64,000 nucleotides of DNA from assembly GCA_002914805.1 (NCBI GenBank), contig JXTB01000016.1:342530-406529 (forward strand). Direction: 5' to 3'. Every line of letters begins with the position of its first letter. The first letter of the stretch is position 1. A program made the position numbers and the translations under genes. Positions 1-13,648 of the stretch are shown piece after piece. The notes under the pieces are model-generated. The model saw only the letters and a program-made list of their open reading frames with translations. It had not been told where the DNA came from and made no database searches. The DNA is from Parasponia andersonii (Eukaryota > Streptophyta > Magnoliopsida > Rosales > Cannabaceae).

Positions 1-2811
1 TTACCATACATAATTCTCAAAACATATTACATTTGGCCAAACCGTTTTAATAAGTTTGGTCATACAACATTTTGAGGTTAATTAATTTATTTCGATGGAA
101 TTGCTATCAAATAATTAAGCCATGACATAGACGATTAATAATAATATATTAAAAAAATTCAGGAGGAGGCGCCGACCAAGGAGGGGTCGCTCTCAACCTC
201 ATCTCATATATTATCAAGTACCTTGCAAAATATTAGAGAAAATAACCAGTACTGAACAATAGTATTGAATTTAGTTTCATCTACGCTCAACATTTTGACA
301 CTTGGCACGCTCTTGATCACAAATTCAATGTCCAAATTTTTTTCCCCTCATATAAAATGTTATCGAATGTTATTAATTGATGACATTAGAATCAAATTAG
401 GGAGTGAGTTAGAATTTGGTGGCCGAAAATTGGTGGTCAATTCTCAAGCTCATCTTCATTAAAATTTCATAATAAATATATATGATTTGCACTGGGACTT
501 TTCTCAGCCTTTTGTTTTCTCTCTTTTATTTATTTTTTTTCTGTAGTTTTATAATTTGAAAATATATCATTAGTCATTACATAAGGTGGACCACTTCCAT
601 GGTTTCTCTTCGTGTCTCTATGCGCTTTTTTTTTTTTTTTGGTTCTTGTTCTTTTTGTTGATTGATTGTCACTTTTTCGGTTTAGGCATCTCAGAATGTG
701 GGTAATTAGCTAGAGATAGAGAATACTTTTTCATGCAATTAATTCACTAAAATGCAACTAGTGAGCTGTCCAAAACCAAACTATTTTTTTTTTTTTTGAA
801 ACACAAAACCATACTAATTGAATCATCAATAGATTATTCAACCGATAAAAGGACCACCTTGTAAATAGTTATAATTAAAATTTTGAAATTTGCAATTAAT
901 AGTCAACATAACTTTATACTAATAAGTAAATAAATTTCCACTTTTTCTTTTTTGTCATTGCACATCTATCTTTCTTTTTTACCAACTATCTATATATAGT
1001 GACTAGTGACTTAATTTGTTGACATGCAATCTATATGTATCCCCTTTTCCAAGTATTAATTGTAGCACTATATCAGCTAAAAAAAAAAAGCTTTTACATA
1101 TTACAATGTCAAAAAAAAAAAAATTAAGAAGATAAAATTAATTGAATTACACTATTTTTTAAATACATGCATGTTTTGTATGGCTGTCTTAGCATTGTCA
1201 GGAAGTGCAGGAATAGCGGGGGGAAAAAGGATCATATCGAATCTCATATCTACTTGGAAATGATAATAATATAGTATAGAATTGCAATAAACATAAAGAA
1301 AACAGAAAAAAAAAAATATGAGTAGCTTCATAATTAATGAGACTATCATGGATAACAACCACATATATGATTCAAAAATCAAAACCCAAAGTTATCAAAA
1401 CCCAAAGTTCCAGATTAGGTAGAATACAGATAAGTACATCTGGCAGAATTTCATCACCCAACAATATGACAACACTATCCCTACATATTATAATAAATTT
1501 AATCTTATTAATATATACTTGTGAATTGGGATTATTGTAATTAATTATCAATTTCTTCAGATAACGTAAGATAATGGCTCTAAGTTATTTGAGTTTCTTG
1601 TTTTAAAAGCATTTTTTAGCAATTCAAAAATTTGTGGATGAAATTCTATTCTTTTAGGTCAATGATTATCAACAAATTGTGGCAATCTGGCTTGTGCTAT
1701 GTCCCTATGCCCAACTGTCCCCACACACGCACATGTATAGTACTCATAGTGAATTTACATTTTGACCTGGACCAGCCCAAAATTGTTGGATTAGGGCTTC
1801 TTATTTTGTCTGATTTTATTATTTATTATTTTTTCATATTTTAAGATGAGAGTGATCTGGCTAGTGGGAATTTCCATTTTCCAAGGAAAAATGAATTTCG
1901 CAGGCCTTATTTTCCGTCATAGTATCACATTACATTAAGTGAAGAGTGTTTTTATTCATAATAACAATTTAGAAAAGAAAAACAATTCTATATGGACATT
2001 ATTTGTACGTCATTAACTCATTTCAAAAATGCTTGAAAGGGTAAAAATAATAAGTTCACAAATATTCCCAAGCGATCTTGTTGACCTGTTTCATTGTGGC
2101 AAAAAGGCAAACTTAACTACAATTTAATACAAATAGAATTAGACTTGTAATGAAAACATATTGGATGTCATCCACAAAATAAAAAAAATAAAAACAGAAG
2201 AAACTTGGTGGTGGTGCCTTATATGCTTTTATAATCGGGCCCCCATTTTTCTAAAGAAAAAAAGGTTAGAAAAATGAATTGTGCCTAACGACTACCGTGC
2301 AAACTTAACCCATTGGACCGTTGCTTTGCCTACCTTTTCTTGTCGTAAATATTGAACATTTTATCCTTAATATAATCCTTAATACAATTTTGTTTAATAA
2401 ATTTTATCTTTATGTGTTCATTTTTGCTACAAACCCTCGTTACCTACATAGTTTGTTCCAGATTTCTTTTCTCTATTCTAAATCAATGTACCCGTTAATT
2501 TGAACCTAAAATTTGATGACTAAAGCAAAATAAACATTAACTGTTTTTTATTTATTTTTTTCAACTCTTTTTTTGGTTTAATAGCCGTTGAAAGGACATG
2601 CAATAAAAATGGACTAGCTATGGAGCCGCAGGGTCCCATGCAAGCGAAATTAAGCTAATATGGGCGGCTTAAAAAAAAAAAAAAATCAAATTTTATACGT
2701 TAATGTCGATGAATAATAAATAATTATCATCATCGTCATCGTCATCATCTTTATTAAACTAAACCTAATCTTAATTATTGTGTAATAGTACCCTTTTCTC
2801 TCCTCTCTTCC
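1..2811. other. AT-rich intergenic region upstream of the aquaporin gene
   Basis: No open frame here has plant-like coding character; the short frames are AT-driven chance ORFs. Poly-A/T runs are frequent (for example near 630, 780, 1080 and 2670). A short (ATC/GTC)n-like tract lies at about 2727-2750. The last few hundred bases should hold the aquaporin promoter, but no element beyond the TATA-like box can be supported. Confidence 0.6.
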
Positions 2812-2818
2812 ATAAATA
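2812..2818 (+). promoter_or_regulatory. TATA-like box of the PIP2 gene
   Basis: The heptamer ATAAATA lies in a pyrimidine-rich setting about 125 bp before the aquaporin ATG. This would give a 5' leader of roughly 90-100 nt, which is usual for plant PIP genes. The call rests on position and sequence only. Confidence 0.45.
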
Positions 2819-2939
2819 CCCCTTTAATCACATCCTGTCCTCCCCACCCGCAAAGCTAGTCGTTAGTTGAGGCATTTCATCAAACCCCTAACACACTTAC
2901 TCTACTCTAAAGCCCAAAAACAGAGTCCGTAAAAGAAAA

Positions 2940-3392
2940 ATGGCGAAGGACGTTGAGGGAGCCGAGGGAGGAGAGTTTCCAGCGAAGGACTACACTGACC
3001 CACCTCCCGCGGCGCTGTTCGACGCCGAGGAATTGACCAAGTGGTCGTTCTACAGAGCTCTGATCGCCGAGTTCATCGCCACTCTCCTCTTCCTCTACAT
3101 CACTGTCCTGACCGTTATTGGGTACAAGAGCCAGACCGACTCCAGCAAGCCCGGCTACGACGAGTGTAGCGGCGTTGGAATCCTCGGCATCGCTTGGGCC
3201 TTTGGTGGCATGATCTTTATCCTTGTTTACTGCACCGCCGGCATCTCTGGTTTGTATTTTGTTTTCTACACATTTTTTTTTGTTTTGGAATTTATGGTTT
3301 TAAATCAAGAGAATATGAACTGGGTTTTCATTATTTTCTCATAAACTTTAGAAAAAATAATCCAAAATTACTAATAGCTGAGTGGTAGGTTT

Positions 3393-3435
<43 letters not shown>

Positions 3436-4910
3436 ATAGTTGAACTGAGCACTTACTAAAAAAATACAAAAAAAGAAGTTTTAAAAGGATATTACAAAAA
3501 AAATAATTTTTTGTTTTGAAAAATAGCAATATTATAAATAAAGCACATGTGATACTTAGAACCACTGACTATATGGCCTCACACTTCTATTATAGTCCCG
3601 TTTTATTTTAACAATTAATTTCTATCTACTGACTTGTGTGATTTGGACTCTTAGACACCTAAATGATTCGAGTTGATTTTACAGTTTCTAAAATAAATTT
3701 GGACGACTTAACATTAGGATCACAAATTTTTGCACCAAAACTAATATGGTACAATTCTAAATCATATCTTAATAGTAAAATATGGCCATATCATGTAAAG
3801 TAGTGGAATTTTCTTTTTTTCTTTTTTAATTAAAAAAAAAAGATGGAATTTTCGTTATTATTTTTTTCATATAATAGAAATTAGACATATAATTAGTTGG
3901 CCACTAATGATTTCATGATTTGGATTCAATTGTTTTATAGGAGGGCATATTAATCCGGCGGTGACATTCGGGCTGTTCTTGGCAAGGAAAGTGTCTTTGA
4001 TAAGGGCATTGTTGTACATAGTGGCGCAGTGCTTGGGAGCCATTAGCGGAGTTGGGCTGGTGAAGGCCTTCCAGAAGTCATACTACAACAGGTACCAAGG
4101 TGGCGCCAACATGTTGGCCGATGGCTACAGCAAGGGCGTCGGCTTGGGCGCAGAAATCATCGGTACCTTTGTTCTCGTCTACACTGTCTTCTCCGCCACC
4201 GACCCCAAGAGGAATGCCAGAGACTCCCACGTCCCTGTATGCATACTATTCTATTCATTTCTCTATTTTATTTTTTTCCGAAGAAATTCACTACTCACAC
4301 TAAATAATAATAGTAAAAAAATTTTAATATTTTTATTATTAATGATCACAAACTTAGTTGTCTGATTGATATTATAAAAATAAAAAAAAATAAAAAAATC
4401 AAATGATCAAACTTAAGATAAAAGTTGGTTAAATTAGACTGTGAAGTTGAGAGTACTCTTCTAGTGCCTCAAACTAAACTAACATTTTATTTGTGATCAC
4501 AATATTGAAAAAAGGTATTGGCACCATTGCCTATTGGATTTGCTGTGTTCATGGTCCACTTAGCCACTATTCCGATCACCGGTACCGGTATCAACCCCGC
4601 TAGGAGTTTCGGAGCAGCCGTTATCTACAACAACAATAAGGCTTGGGATGACCACGTATAAATTCTCTCTCCTTCCCTCTAATTTCCAATTTTTATTTTT
4701 TCTTATTTTGGTATGAAAACTGATACAGTACGAGTATAGTATACTAATTATTATTATTCTTTATTTTATTTTTTTGTGGTGACGAACAAAATTCAGTGGA
4801 TCTTCTGGGTTGGACCATTCATTGGAGCTGCCATTGCTGCTATCTACCACCAATTCGTTCTAAGAGCTGGAGCCATCAAGGCACTAGGTTCCTTCAGGAG
4901 CAATGCTTAA
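2940..4910 (+). CDS. PIP2: PIP2-type plasma-membrane aquaporin, 4 exons, 286 aa
   Basis: This is a water channel of the plasma-membrane intrinsic protein family, subgroup 2. Exons are 2940-3249, 3941-4236, 4515-4655 and 4797-4910. All introns are GT-AG, phases agree, and the spliced length (286 aa) is normal for PIP2. Both pore motifs are present: HINPAV at residues 106-111 and GINPAR at 227-232. The aromatic/arginine filter reads F88, H217, T226, R232, the water-selective PIP set. Gating residues known from spinach SoPIP2;1 are conserved: loop B Ser122, loop D His200, and the C-terminal phosphosites Ser281 and Ser284 in GSFRSNA. The short N-terminus (starting [11 protein letters not shown]) and the C-terminal serines point to PIP2 rather than PIP1. 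Intron 1 (691 bp) contains a poly-T run of about 38 bases at 3391-3428. The gene looks complete and functional. Which PIP2 paralogue it is cannot be told without a tree. Confidence 0.97.
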
Positions 4911-5745
4911 ATTAATTTAAGCCCCTATTTTTTCCGCACGTCTCTATGGTTTCAAGAAGAAATAACAACAAACATCAAAGAGTGCAAAAGTCCTTTGTTC
5001 TGAGGGTGGTTCTTTCAATGTGTCAATGTCCACTTTGTCCTCTTATATGGGATTAGAGGAAAGTAAAAATTGGAGGGCCAAATGGAAATTGTAGATAAAA
5101 AAAATGCATGTTCATGAGAAAAAAAAGGGTGTATTTTGCATCCTTTTTCTTTCATTTGTACTGTTTGTTTGCTTTGCTTTTATTTATGTGGTATTGGTCG
5201 TAATTTGTGTATTATCCTTGTCTTTTTATTTAAAAGTAATTATTTTCCATTTTTTTCTTTTGGAAGTTTTTTTAGTGGGGTGTGAGTGTTTTTCCACATA
5301 TATTTAATTAAGCAAAATAAAAGGAAAAAAAATGTGGTTTTTAGTTTTTGTCCCTCTCTAATTAATGGTCCAAATCATGGCATACTCTTTCGCTTGCCAA
5401 ATAAGTTGTTGATATACATGATAAGGATCAGAACGGTTTGGTTAAGTAATGCTATCACTAGTTGTTAAAATAGAATTTTCTTCCGACATTGGCTTTGAAT
5501 TTTAAGTTCTTTGATTGAGACAAAGTAACATATAGTTTTTACACGCTGTACCCGAAAGCAAGTAAAGGAAGTACGAGACTTTTATGAAACACTTGGCTAC
5601 TTTTATTTGGGTCGAGAATTTATCAGTAGTGCGATTTCTGGCTACGAGGCACAAGCTTATAGTAGTTAAGTTGAGATCAATGGAGGATAAGGGCAAAATC
5701 AAGATGTTTGAATGACAGGTTTCATATCATCCTTATCATCTAATT
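4911..5745. other. Aquaporin 3' flank and spacer
   Basis: It should contain the aquaporin 3' UTR. The sequence is T-rich with many short AT words and no single convincing polyadenylation signal. No gene is seen in the remainder. Confidence 0.5.
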
Positions 5746-5771
5746 TATATATATATATATATATATATATN
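5746..5771. repeat. (TA)n microsatellite ending in an N
   Basis: An uninterrupted TA run is terminated by a single N at 5771. The N after a low-complexity tract suggests an assembly gap of unknown length rather than one ambiguous base. Confidence 0.8.
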
Positions 5772-5814
5772 ATTCTAAAGTGGTTTAAAGGAATCAATCT
5801 TAGAACAGAAGTAC

Positions 5815-6145
5815 ATGTTTTTGTTTGGTTGTATTTTTAGCAAAATAATTGTGATTTTATTGGAATCACAATTATATTAAATGATAGAATTATTATTTCA
5901 CTCTACCACCCATGGAATTAGAATTCTATCATTTTACAAAAATTTTAATACCCAATTTTTCTTATTTTGTCCTTTCAAAACATCTAAAATTATGGGCATT
6001 TTTGCTAATATGATATTTTTTTTATTCTATTCTAAAACTATTTCAAGTTTTAACCAAACAATATATTATTGTTTCTATTCTTTTTCTAATTTTATTCCAT
6101 TATGACTCTCATTATTATTATAATTCCATTTCATAAACCAAACAC
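5815..6145. mobile_element. Non-autonomous MITE-like element
   Basis: The ends form an imperfect inverted repeat: TGTTTGGTTGTA on the left, and the reverse complement of ATAAACCAAACAC on the right. The interior is AT-rich and non-coding. It contains a small palindrome (TTGTGATTTTATTGGAATCACAA, near 5848-5872) and several ATTCCAT/ATTCTAT words. Size and layout suit a plant MITE. The superfamily and target-site duplication could not be settled. Confidence 0.4.
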
Positions 6146-6531
6146 TACATAAGAGTTTACAGTGTTAAATTTCTAATTTAACATACTATTTGTATTTATA
6201 TATGTAAATATATATATATATATATATATAGAATTAACCTAAATATGGTATGTATAATTTTAAGTTTTTTGTCTTTTCCTTGTTATAGACTTTTGTGGTT
6301 TTTTCTTCTCTCTCTCCCTCTTTTTATTTTTACGTGTATATTTTTTTTCTTTTTAATTTGACTTATATATATTGGCAACTTAGATATAAGAGCACCTATG
6401 CGCTAGGTATTTTTTTTAATCTATCTATAGTATTTATTTTTCTTAATTAAAAAAATTACGATAAATTAAAAAATATCTATTGATATATATATATATATAT
6501 ATACTTGTGGAGTGAGATTTTGATCAACCTA
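6146..6531. other. AT-rich spacer with two TA microsatellites
   Basis: It contains TA runs at about 6208-6230 and 6484-6502 and pyrimidine tracts between them. No gene is seen. Confidence 0.6.
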
Positions 6532-8725
6532 TGTCACGACCTAAAACCCGGGCTAGTGGCAGAAGGGGAATTTCACAAAGTTGGAAATTCCTTAATTTGT
6601 TTGAAAAGTGTCAAAAGTTCTATTTTTTATAAAAATAGTCCGTTTAAATAAAATGTTCGGAATTCCATCCCGTGAACCACTCCCACAGTACGTATACACC
6701 ACCAAACATAAATTGAACAATTACTTAAAACATGAATTTAATTTCAAAACCCATCATCATCATCATTCACAACAGATGTCAAATACCAGAATGGTATGCA
6801 TAAGTTTACAGACAAAATAGAAAGCAGTAATCTTGGTTCAATGCTAATACACAATCCAAATAGTCCAAGGACTATGACAACAAACTCCTAGCATTATCAA
6901 GAGACGAACTGTAATCAGGATGACTTCTTACTCCTCTTGATCACCAAGATCGCACTGGACACCACCTGAGGAGAAAGGTAAGGGGGGTGAGCATATGATG
7001 CCCAGTAGGAGAATAGTTACCTCGGGGAAAAATAGTTCAGTGATGGGAATCTCCTGCATGGTTAGTTCAAATCCAAAACATACACACACGTATATATATA
7101 ATCCAAACCGGGAGCCAATATATATAAAACGGTGTAATAAAAACCATCACTCCATATGCACATGACACAAATCAACCCATACCTATGAGCTCACATCCTC
7201 TCATCTGTGGAAACCCAGGATGATGGCACTAAGTGTACCTAACATCCTGCCTGATACCTAAGCCCATACCCGGAGGGGACACCCATGTGTCGCCTACCAA
7301 ACCTGGAGGGGCAACCGAATTGCCTACACCTGCCAAATGGGGAGGTAATCAGAAGTAACAAGACCTTGCGCAAGTTTACGGACTTTCACCGACGGTGGGG
7401 CACGCAGCGCCACGTTGTAAAACCCACGATGCTAACACGGTGCTCATGTATGATCCTATGACACGTGCAATACAGAACTGAAGTGTAAAAACTACTGTAC
7501 TCTGGTTTTTCAATAAAACATGCATAATAGGGTTTTTTGGAAAAACGGGCAGCATAACGGCCCTATTTTTGATATACCCAAAATAACCTGCACACAGCAA
7601 ATTCCCAGAGCAGTACAGTATATATCATATAACCAGATTCCATCACATATAATTCAAATTATTAAAAACACGCTTGTTCTTATATGTTGCAGAAAATAAG
7701 TTTTAACTCAAAAACAGTATAAAACGAAGGTAACTAAACCCCTACCTCAATAGAATAGCGACACCATGCTATTAAGTCCTTAAGGTGTCGTTGACGATCG
7801 TCCGGAGGGTCGGGATCCAATTCCAAGCCCTCGATCGTCCTCGTGCGAAAGATCAACTTTCTTACCGGAGCTTCAATTCTACAAACGGACTTCTTCACTG
7901 GATTCCTAGCACCCAAAATAGCTAGGTTAGACATATAATTTGTCCAATTCGGGTCCGGGTCCATACCGGACTGGTGGCACGCAAAACGAGACAAAATCTC
8001 GACCGTCCGGTCTTGATTTTTGTGCCGATCACCAAACTACACAATATATATATATCATGGGAAATTTTGTGCACTTCTAGACCCCAGAAAGGTCTACTAA
8101 ACCCCAAAGTTCTTTTTTTTTTTTTTTTNAAACTCGAAATGACCAAAAATGGCAACTTTCAATCCGGGCAAAATGGAGTTGAGATATATATACCTTGATG
8201 ATCCTTGCGACGATACGAATCCAAAGAGACCAGTTTGAAGCCAAATGGTGGCCGGAATCGTCGCCGGTGGCCGAAAATCCGATGGAGCTCCAACCGGCTT
8301 TTCCTGCACTTTCCGGCGACATAGGCGGCGGCGAGCGGCGAGGATGGGCGGCGGAGCTTCGGCGTGGCACGGGGAGTCGACGCCGGCTGGTGGGCGGCCC
8401 GGACAGCGGCAGGCGGCGGTGCAGGGGGAGATCGGCCGAGAGCGTGAGAGAGACGAGGGAGAGAGAGAGAGCTCGGGGGAGGGAGGAGAGAGAAGAGAGA
8501 GAGGTGAAAAAAAAAGTTGTGCACGTGGCCCCCCTTTTATTGGGCTGTGCAATTTTTCAAAAATTGCACATAAGTCCCCAAAATTTCAAATCTCTATCAA
8601 TCTGGTCCCCCAAAATTTGTAATTTAGTCAATCTGAACAAAACTTTTGCAAATTAGTCCCCACAATATTTTATCCGAAAAATTGGTAAATGTCCAAATTA
8701 CCCTCGAAAATTCCGGGTTTTTACA
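6532..8725 (-). mobile_element. Probable solo LTR of a Gypsy-type retrotransposon (fossil)
   Basis: The block begins TGTCACGACCTAAAACCCGG and ends CCGGGTTTTTACA. These are TG...CA ends with related inverted termini. Read on the minus strand it opens TGTAAAAACCCGG, has a TATA-like AATAAAAGG about 190 bp in (near 8535), then a CT-rich and GC-rich transcribed-leader-like stretch, as long plant Gypsy LTRs do. No internal coding region or second copy lies nearby, so it reads as a solo LTR of about 2.2 kb. A clean 5-bp target duplication was not found. An N at 8129 follows a poly-T run. The long open frames on both strands at 8080-8660 are side effects of the GC-rich repeats. Confidence 0.5.
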
Positions 8726-11700
8726 CACATATACAAATTGGATCCACTTTCTGAGTCCCACTCTCTAATTGAGACAAGTGTTTTTATTGTGGTATAATTT
8801 AACTTCCAACAATTATATTCATATTCTCAAAACCATTGGCTTTATCTTAATGATTGTTATTTTGGACTGCATAAAATGATAAAGACAGAAATTAAAAATG
8901 CATAGAGCTTGGCACTTTTGGGGTGCTGGTTCTAGGAAGTTGAAATGATGCCTTATTATCTATCATCTTTTTGCCGTCTTTAGTAGTTGCTAAAGGGACA
9001 CAACAAAAGAGAAAAGGAAAGGAGAAAAAGAAAAATACGTGTTAGGTCAATCAATATGGCTTGGGATTCTTTTTTTTTTTTTTTTTTTAAAGGTAGGTAT
9101 GTTTATCTTTCTTGGCTACAGTATTAAATTACCTTATCTTTTGTCCATATTATATGGATTAGTGGTCATTTTTTGTAGGGATCAGTATTAGGTGAGATGT
9201 TAGCTGTTTGGTGATGTAGGTTCTGGATTAGTTTATAAGGCATAATAGGATTATCCTCAAGAGAGAAATTGGCTCTATTTAATTGTTCGTGTGACTCTAT
9301 CTCTCTAGCTATCTATGGCTAGGATTCAATCAAGCATTTTAGCGATGAAATCATGCACTAATATCTTGAAACCTTAATATATAATACGCATAGAGGAAAA
9401 CCCATCAAGTAATATTACAATTTCTTTTTCCATGGTCGGTAAATAGAGAATAATTCTATATTGTTATATCATGCTCATTGTTTTCATTTCATTTGAGTAA
9501 TGTATAGAATTGACACAATTGTTTTTAATAATTAGCTCAGTGCTATATGAGACTAGAGTAGAGATAAAAGGTATTAAGCATCCGAGAAAATGACAGAAAA
9601 GCATCATAATCTTATTCTTACTCGACTAATATTTGTTTACTTCTATTTAATATTTCCTTTTCTGGTTATGGTTTGCTGAATTGGACTAGGGAATTTTATT
9701 TCTTATAATGTCTATTGTCATATCCTTAACCGTGACTATTGACTAATTCTTGCTCATTATCTAAACGAGTGGTCCAATTATCTACTTGCGGTTACTAATT
9801 GATACCCCCATCATCCATGAATAAGAGCCTTAAGTTCGGTTTTAATAATTTGTTACGGAAGATTCTAAACAAAACTATTATTAATTCTATCTTTATGTTT
9901 GTTGTTCATTTTTTTCCCTTTTCAAGTGCTAATAAAGCTTAATTGATGATTAAGTTCTTTCAAAATGACTTGTTTAATTAAAGTACACTAAAACATGCTG
10001 CTTTAGTTACATTTTCACTGTCTTTCTAAATGGGTTACAGACTTGCTTTTTTTTTTTTCTTTCTTTCTTTTTCTTTGTGGGGATTTTTCATCTTCTAGTG
10101 GAGAGCTTGTTCGGTAATACTTATATGCTAATTTTTTACCTTAAGAGATGAAATAAAGGGCGGAAATCTTTTATGCTTAATAACCCTCATCATAATCGTC
10201 ACGTTTTCTTTACTTTTTACATAAGAATCACCGAACAAGCAAAATGAAACGTCAACGGAAAACAATAGTAGTATTTAAAAAAAAAAGAAAAAAAACCTTG
10301 AAACACTATTTGCTGACAAAAGTTAGTCACCCTAATATCTCTTTTTAGAGGATCTTCCAATCTTGTTAATTAGTTAGCAATTTTGTCTCATTTGCAGAAG
10401 GACCTAAGAGAACTAGCTAGAAATCTTGTGATAAGTATGAAAAAGAAATAATCGAGCCAGCATGTTTTTGAATCATCCAAGTGCATGTTGTTTAATTCTG
10501 ATATGATATTACCGATGTTTAAAAACATGCACTAACACTGGCGTAATGCTAGTAACACAAATCCATATTGAGGAGAAATCATCCTTTTTCTTTTTCCTTT
10601 TGTTTTTACCCGTAAAAAAAAGGATAATAATAAAATAAAAAACATAAGACACGTTCTATAAATGTAAATGCGGATGAGGCTTGAAAACCAAGAGCCCCCA
10701 ACTAACTTTGTACGGGGCGCAATTTCAATTCTCATGAGAAAAGGATATGGACGGGACAAATGCCCTTTTTCCTGCAATTTTTTTCAAAATAACTTTTTTC
10801 GGAATGTGAATGATGTTTTGACCTATGAAAAAAAAACTTCTTGACAATAGAAAGTCCTAAATAATAATTTTTTCATCCATAAAAAGATCCTAACATATGA
10901 TCAAGAAGTTCTTAACACTTCTAAAAATGTCATTTTCAAAAAAATATATAAAAAAATCATTCTCTCCTAAATTAGTCCTATTCATGTCATTTTTCCAATT
11001 CTCATGTAGGTATGAAACAAAGAGTTTCTAATACTTTTACTTATAAAACAATAAAGAATTACAAAAATACGGCGGCTCAAGCTTTTAAAATAGTTACTAA
11101 TTACCGGTATTTGAAAACAGGTAACTGATTACTAGTTATAAATACCACTGGTTATTAGTTATTAATACTCAAAAATTGATTATCGGTTACCAGCTATTAT
11201 TTTAAAAATGATAATCTTCTAAAACTTTTTAAAAGTGGTATTTTTCTAAAAAAATGGGCACCAGATCTAAAAAAACTTGAGTCAACCGTATATTTCCAAC
11301 TCTTTTCTAGAACGGCCGTGAATGGCGTAATTTTCTAACGAAACTATAGTGATCCAAAATCATAGTGAGCGATGTTTCATTTAAGGCCTACACATTACTT
11401 ATGGGCCTTTCGCGAGAAAATTAATTGTTTTAAAATTAATTAAAAAAATTAAGCAAGCTATTAATTGAGATCCAGAAATCCATATTTAATATGTTTTTGT
11501 TTTCTCTAGTATTTAGTGGGTGACCACAAGATCATAATGATGGTTAGGGTGATTCATATTTCTTATGTTAGATCACTTATATTAGTTACCTGGCTTATCA
11601 ATCCGATGACGATTAAGTTTCGGATAACCACAAGATAACGTGATCGTTGACTCGTACTAGTTATTACTAATTATTAATCGGAAGAATTAGAGGTCCATAA

Positions 11701-13510
11701 ATTTTTCATATTTCGTATTCTTTTTTGTGTCCCCCTAAATTTTATTTAGTTATTTTCCGTGTCCCAACATTTGAATTTTTCATTGGAATTGTATGAATAT
11801 ATGAAACATTGAAACGTATATAATGTATATGTATTGCAAATGGACAAATCTCGTGATTTTGTGGGTCTCGCAATTGCTAGAACATGTGAAGCTCTTAACT
11901 TCACGTATGCACATAAGCATGCAAGCACTGATCATGCGCACAGTATAAATAGACAGAAATTAAAGGTAAATTAATTGCATAAATTAAGGAAACAACAAGT
12001 AGTATTAATTATTTGTTCATGCAAAAATTAATTACAGAAAGGAAACTCAAACATCCACGTGTGGTGTTTGCGTTTGACATAGCTTCCTATCTTTGTTTTT
12101 CAAAGACCAAGCAGTCATTTATGATTTATAGATAAGTCATGTTCTACAATTTTTTTAAAGCAAAAAAGTTAGGTACTTTTTAATTTTTTTTTTATTATTT
12201 TGAAATAATTTACTTTTTATCCTTAAATATCAGAAAAAACTATTTTGAAAAATTGCTATGACTCCAAGTTTATAAAAAGAATAATTCTGATTTGTCCGAC
12301 AAATCTCAACCGTCTATTAAAATGGGTTCTATGGTGGAATCCACGCAATAACTAGAGCCAACCAAGGCAGTAATGGGTTAGAACCATACATTGTTGAATC
12401 ATGCAGTTAATCACCATTTACCTCTAAAATTTTAACCAGGTTCAACAAACTAAGCAACGAAGGGTGCAGGGCAAGGCATGATGTAATAAGGAAGAGTGTG
12501 GAAGGGAATTGCGTATATTTTGCTAAGGCATGCGCACTTACCCTCTCCAATAAAAAACTAATGGGCAATTCTATTGCAACACAGCTCTAGACATGGCTAT
12601 AATTACACACATTATGTATATGCATTATGATATATGGCCTTTGCTGGCCCTCCAAGCTAAGGAACACCATCATCCCCATCCTCCCACCACTTTTTTCTAA
12701 AATTCAACAAAAAAAAAAAAGGTAAAAAGAGTGCCCCGGTAAAAATGTTAAATCGGAATCTAAATCAAGCGATGTACCAATATGATGGTTTGCAAACACC
12801 GATTATTTATGGTATTTCTGGGGATTCTACAGCATAAAGACTTTAGGGATTCTAAGGCATGGCATAAAGACCTTTTGAGTTATTCCATTATATATAAAAT
12901 ACTTCATGAACACATGCTCGCGTGTTTGTGAAGATTGTGTACTTTGCATTATGACACATCTAAATGATTTCTTAATATAGTATGATGGAGTAGAGGTTGA
13001 TAAATAATTAAGAAAACCATTGAAAATTGAAGAAATAATTTATTTCCATACAAAAGCATGGGGGTTGTGAGTTTAATGGTAGACACTTGCAGTGAAGAGA
13101 TGATTAACTTCCTGCCAAACGAAATTTAATAGATGGATTAATGAACGAATCATTACATCCTCAGTACTCGGTATAATGTCCTTATTAAGGCACTCAATTA
13201 CTAAGCAAGCAAGTATAATTCTACACTTATTCAGTGTCGTTTCAACTTTTAATGACTTGGTCAAACGTAGTCTAATAACGAAATATCACTATGAAATAAA
13301 CTGTAAATTTGAATATCTCAACAGTATCTATTTGAAACAAAATAAAAACTAATACAATGCTTCATGTCTAATCTCTCTCTCCTCTATTTAATAAAAAATT
13401 TATTAGTTCATGCCATGTGCACAGTATAATCTTTCTAAGACATGCTCTTCCAAGTTCACAGAGTGAGTTGGTAAGGGTAATTTGGGTTCACGGTTTCATT
13501 ATATAGGAAT

Positions 13511-13512
<2 letters not shown>
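8726..13512. other. Gene-free AT-rich region
   Basis: There is no frame with recognisable protein similarity, no tRNA or rRNA, and no LTR pair. Poly-T/poly-A runs occur (9069-9088, 10049-10059). A patch at about 11100-11215 has imperfect repeats of the GGTTACC/GGTTATTAGTTATTA type, which resembles worn transposon sequence. The last 200 bp belong to the promoter of the small membrane protein gene downstream. Confidence 0.55.

Positions 13513-13556
<44 letters not shown>
13513..13556. repeat. (GA)22 tract in the promoter of the small membrane protein gene
   Basis: This is a perfect dinucleotide GA run of 44 bp, about 85 bp upstream of the TATA box. Long promoter GA tracts are known binding sites of plant BPC/GAGA-binding factors, so it could be regulatory. 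It could equally be an ordinary microsatellite. Confidence 0.85.
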
Positions 13557-13558
<2 letters not shown>

Positions 13559-13641
13559 ACTTCATTATTTTGTCTCCCTACTTTCTGACCTCTTTTTCAT
13601 CACCAGAATTGAAGTCCAAGTAAGAACTCCCTACATGACCC

Positions 13642-13648
13642 TATAAAA
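13642..13648 (+). promoter_or_regulatory. TATA box of the small membrane protein gene
   Basis: The consensus TATAAAA lies 124 bp before the ATG at 13766. It predicts transcription start near 13673 and a leader of about 90 nt, which is A/C-rich as in many plant leaders. Confidence 0.7.

Noticed and set aside
3355-3430. SINE-like start TAATAGCTGAGTGGTAGG before poly-T in aquaporin intron 1
   Set aside because: The word resembles a Pol III A-box, but no B-box follows at the expected distance, so no element is called.
8077-8656. Long overlapping open frames on both strands (up to about 150 codons)
   Set aside because: They lie in the GC-rich, purine/pyrimidine-repetitive part of a probable LTR, overlap each other on both strands, cross an N, and are low-complexity Arg/Pro/Ser sequence.
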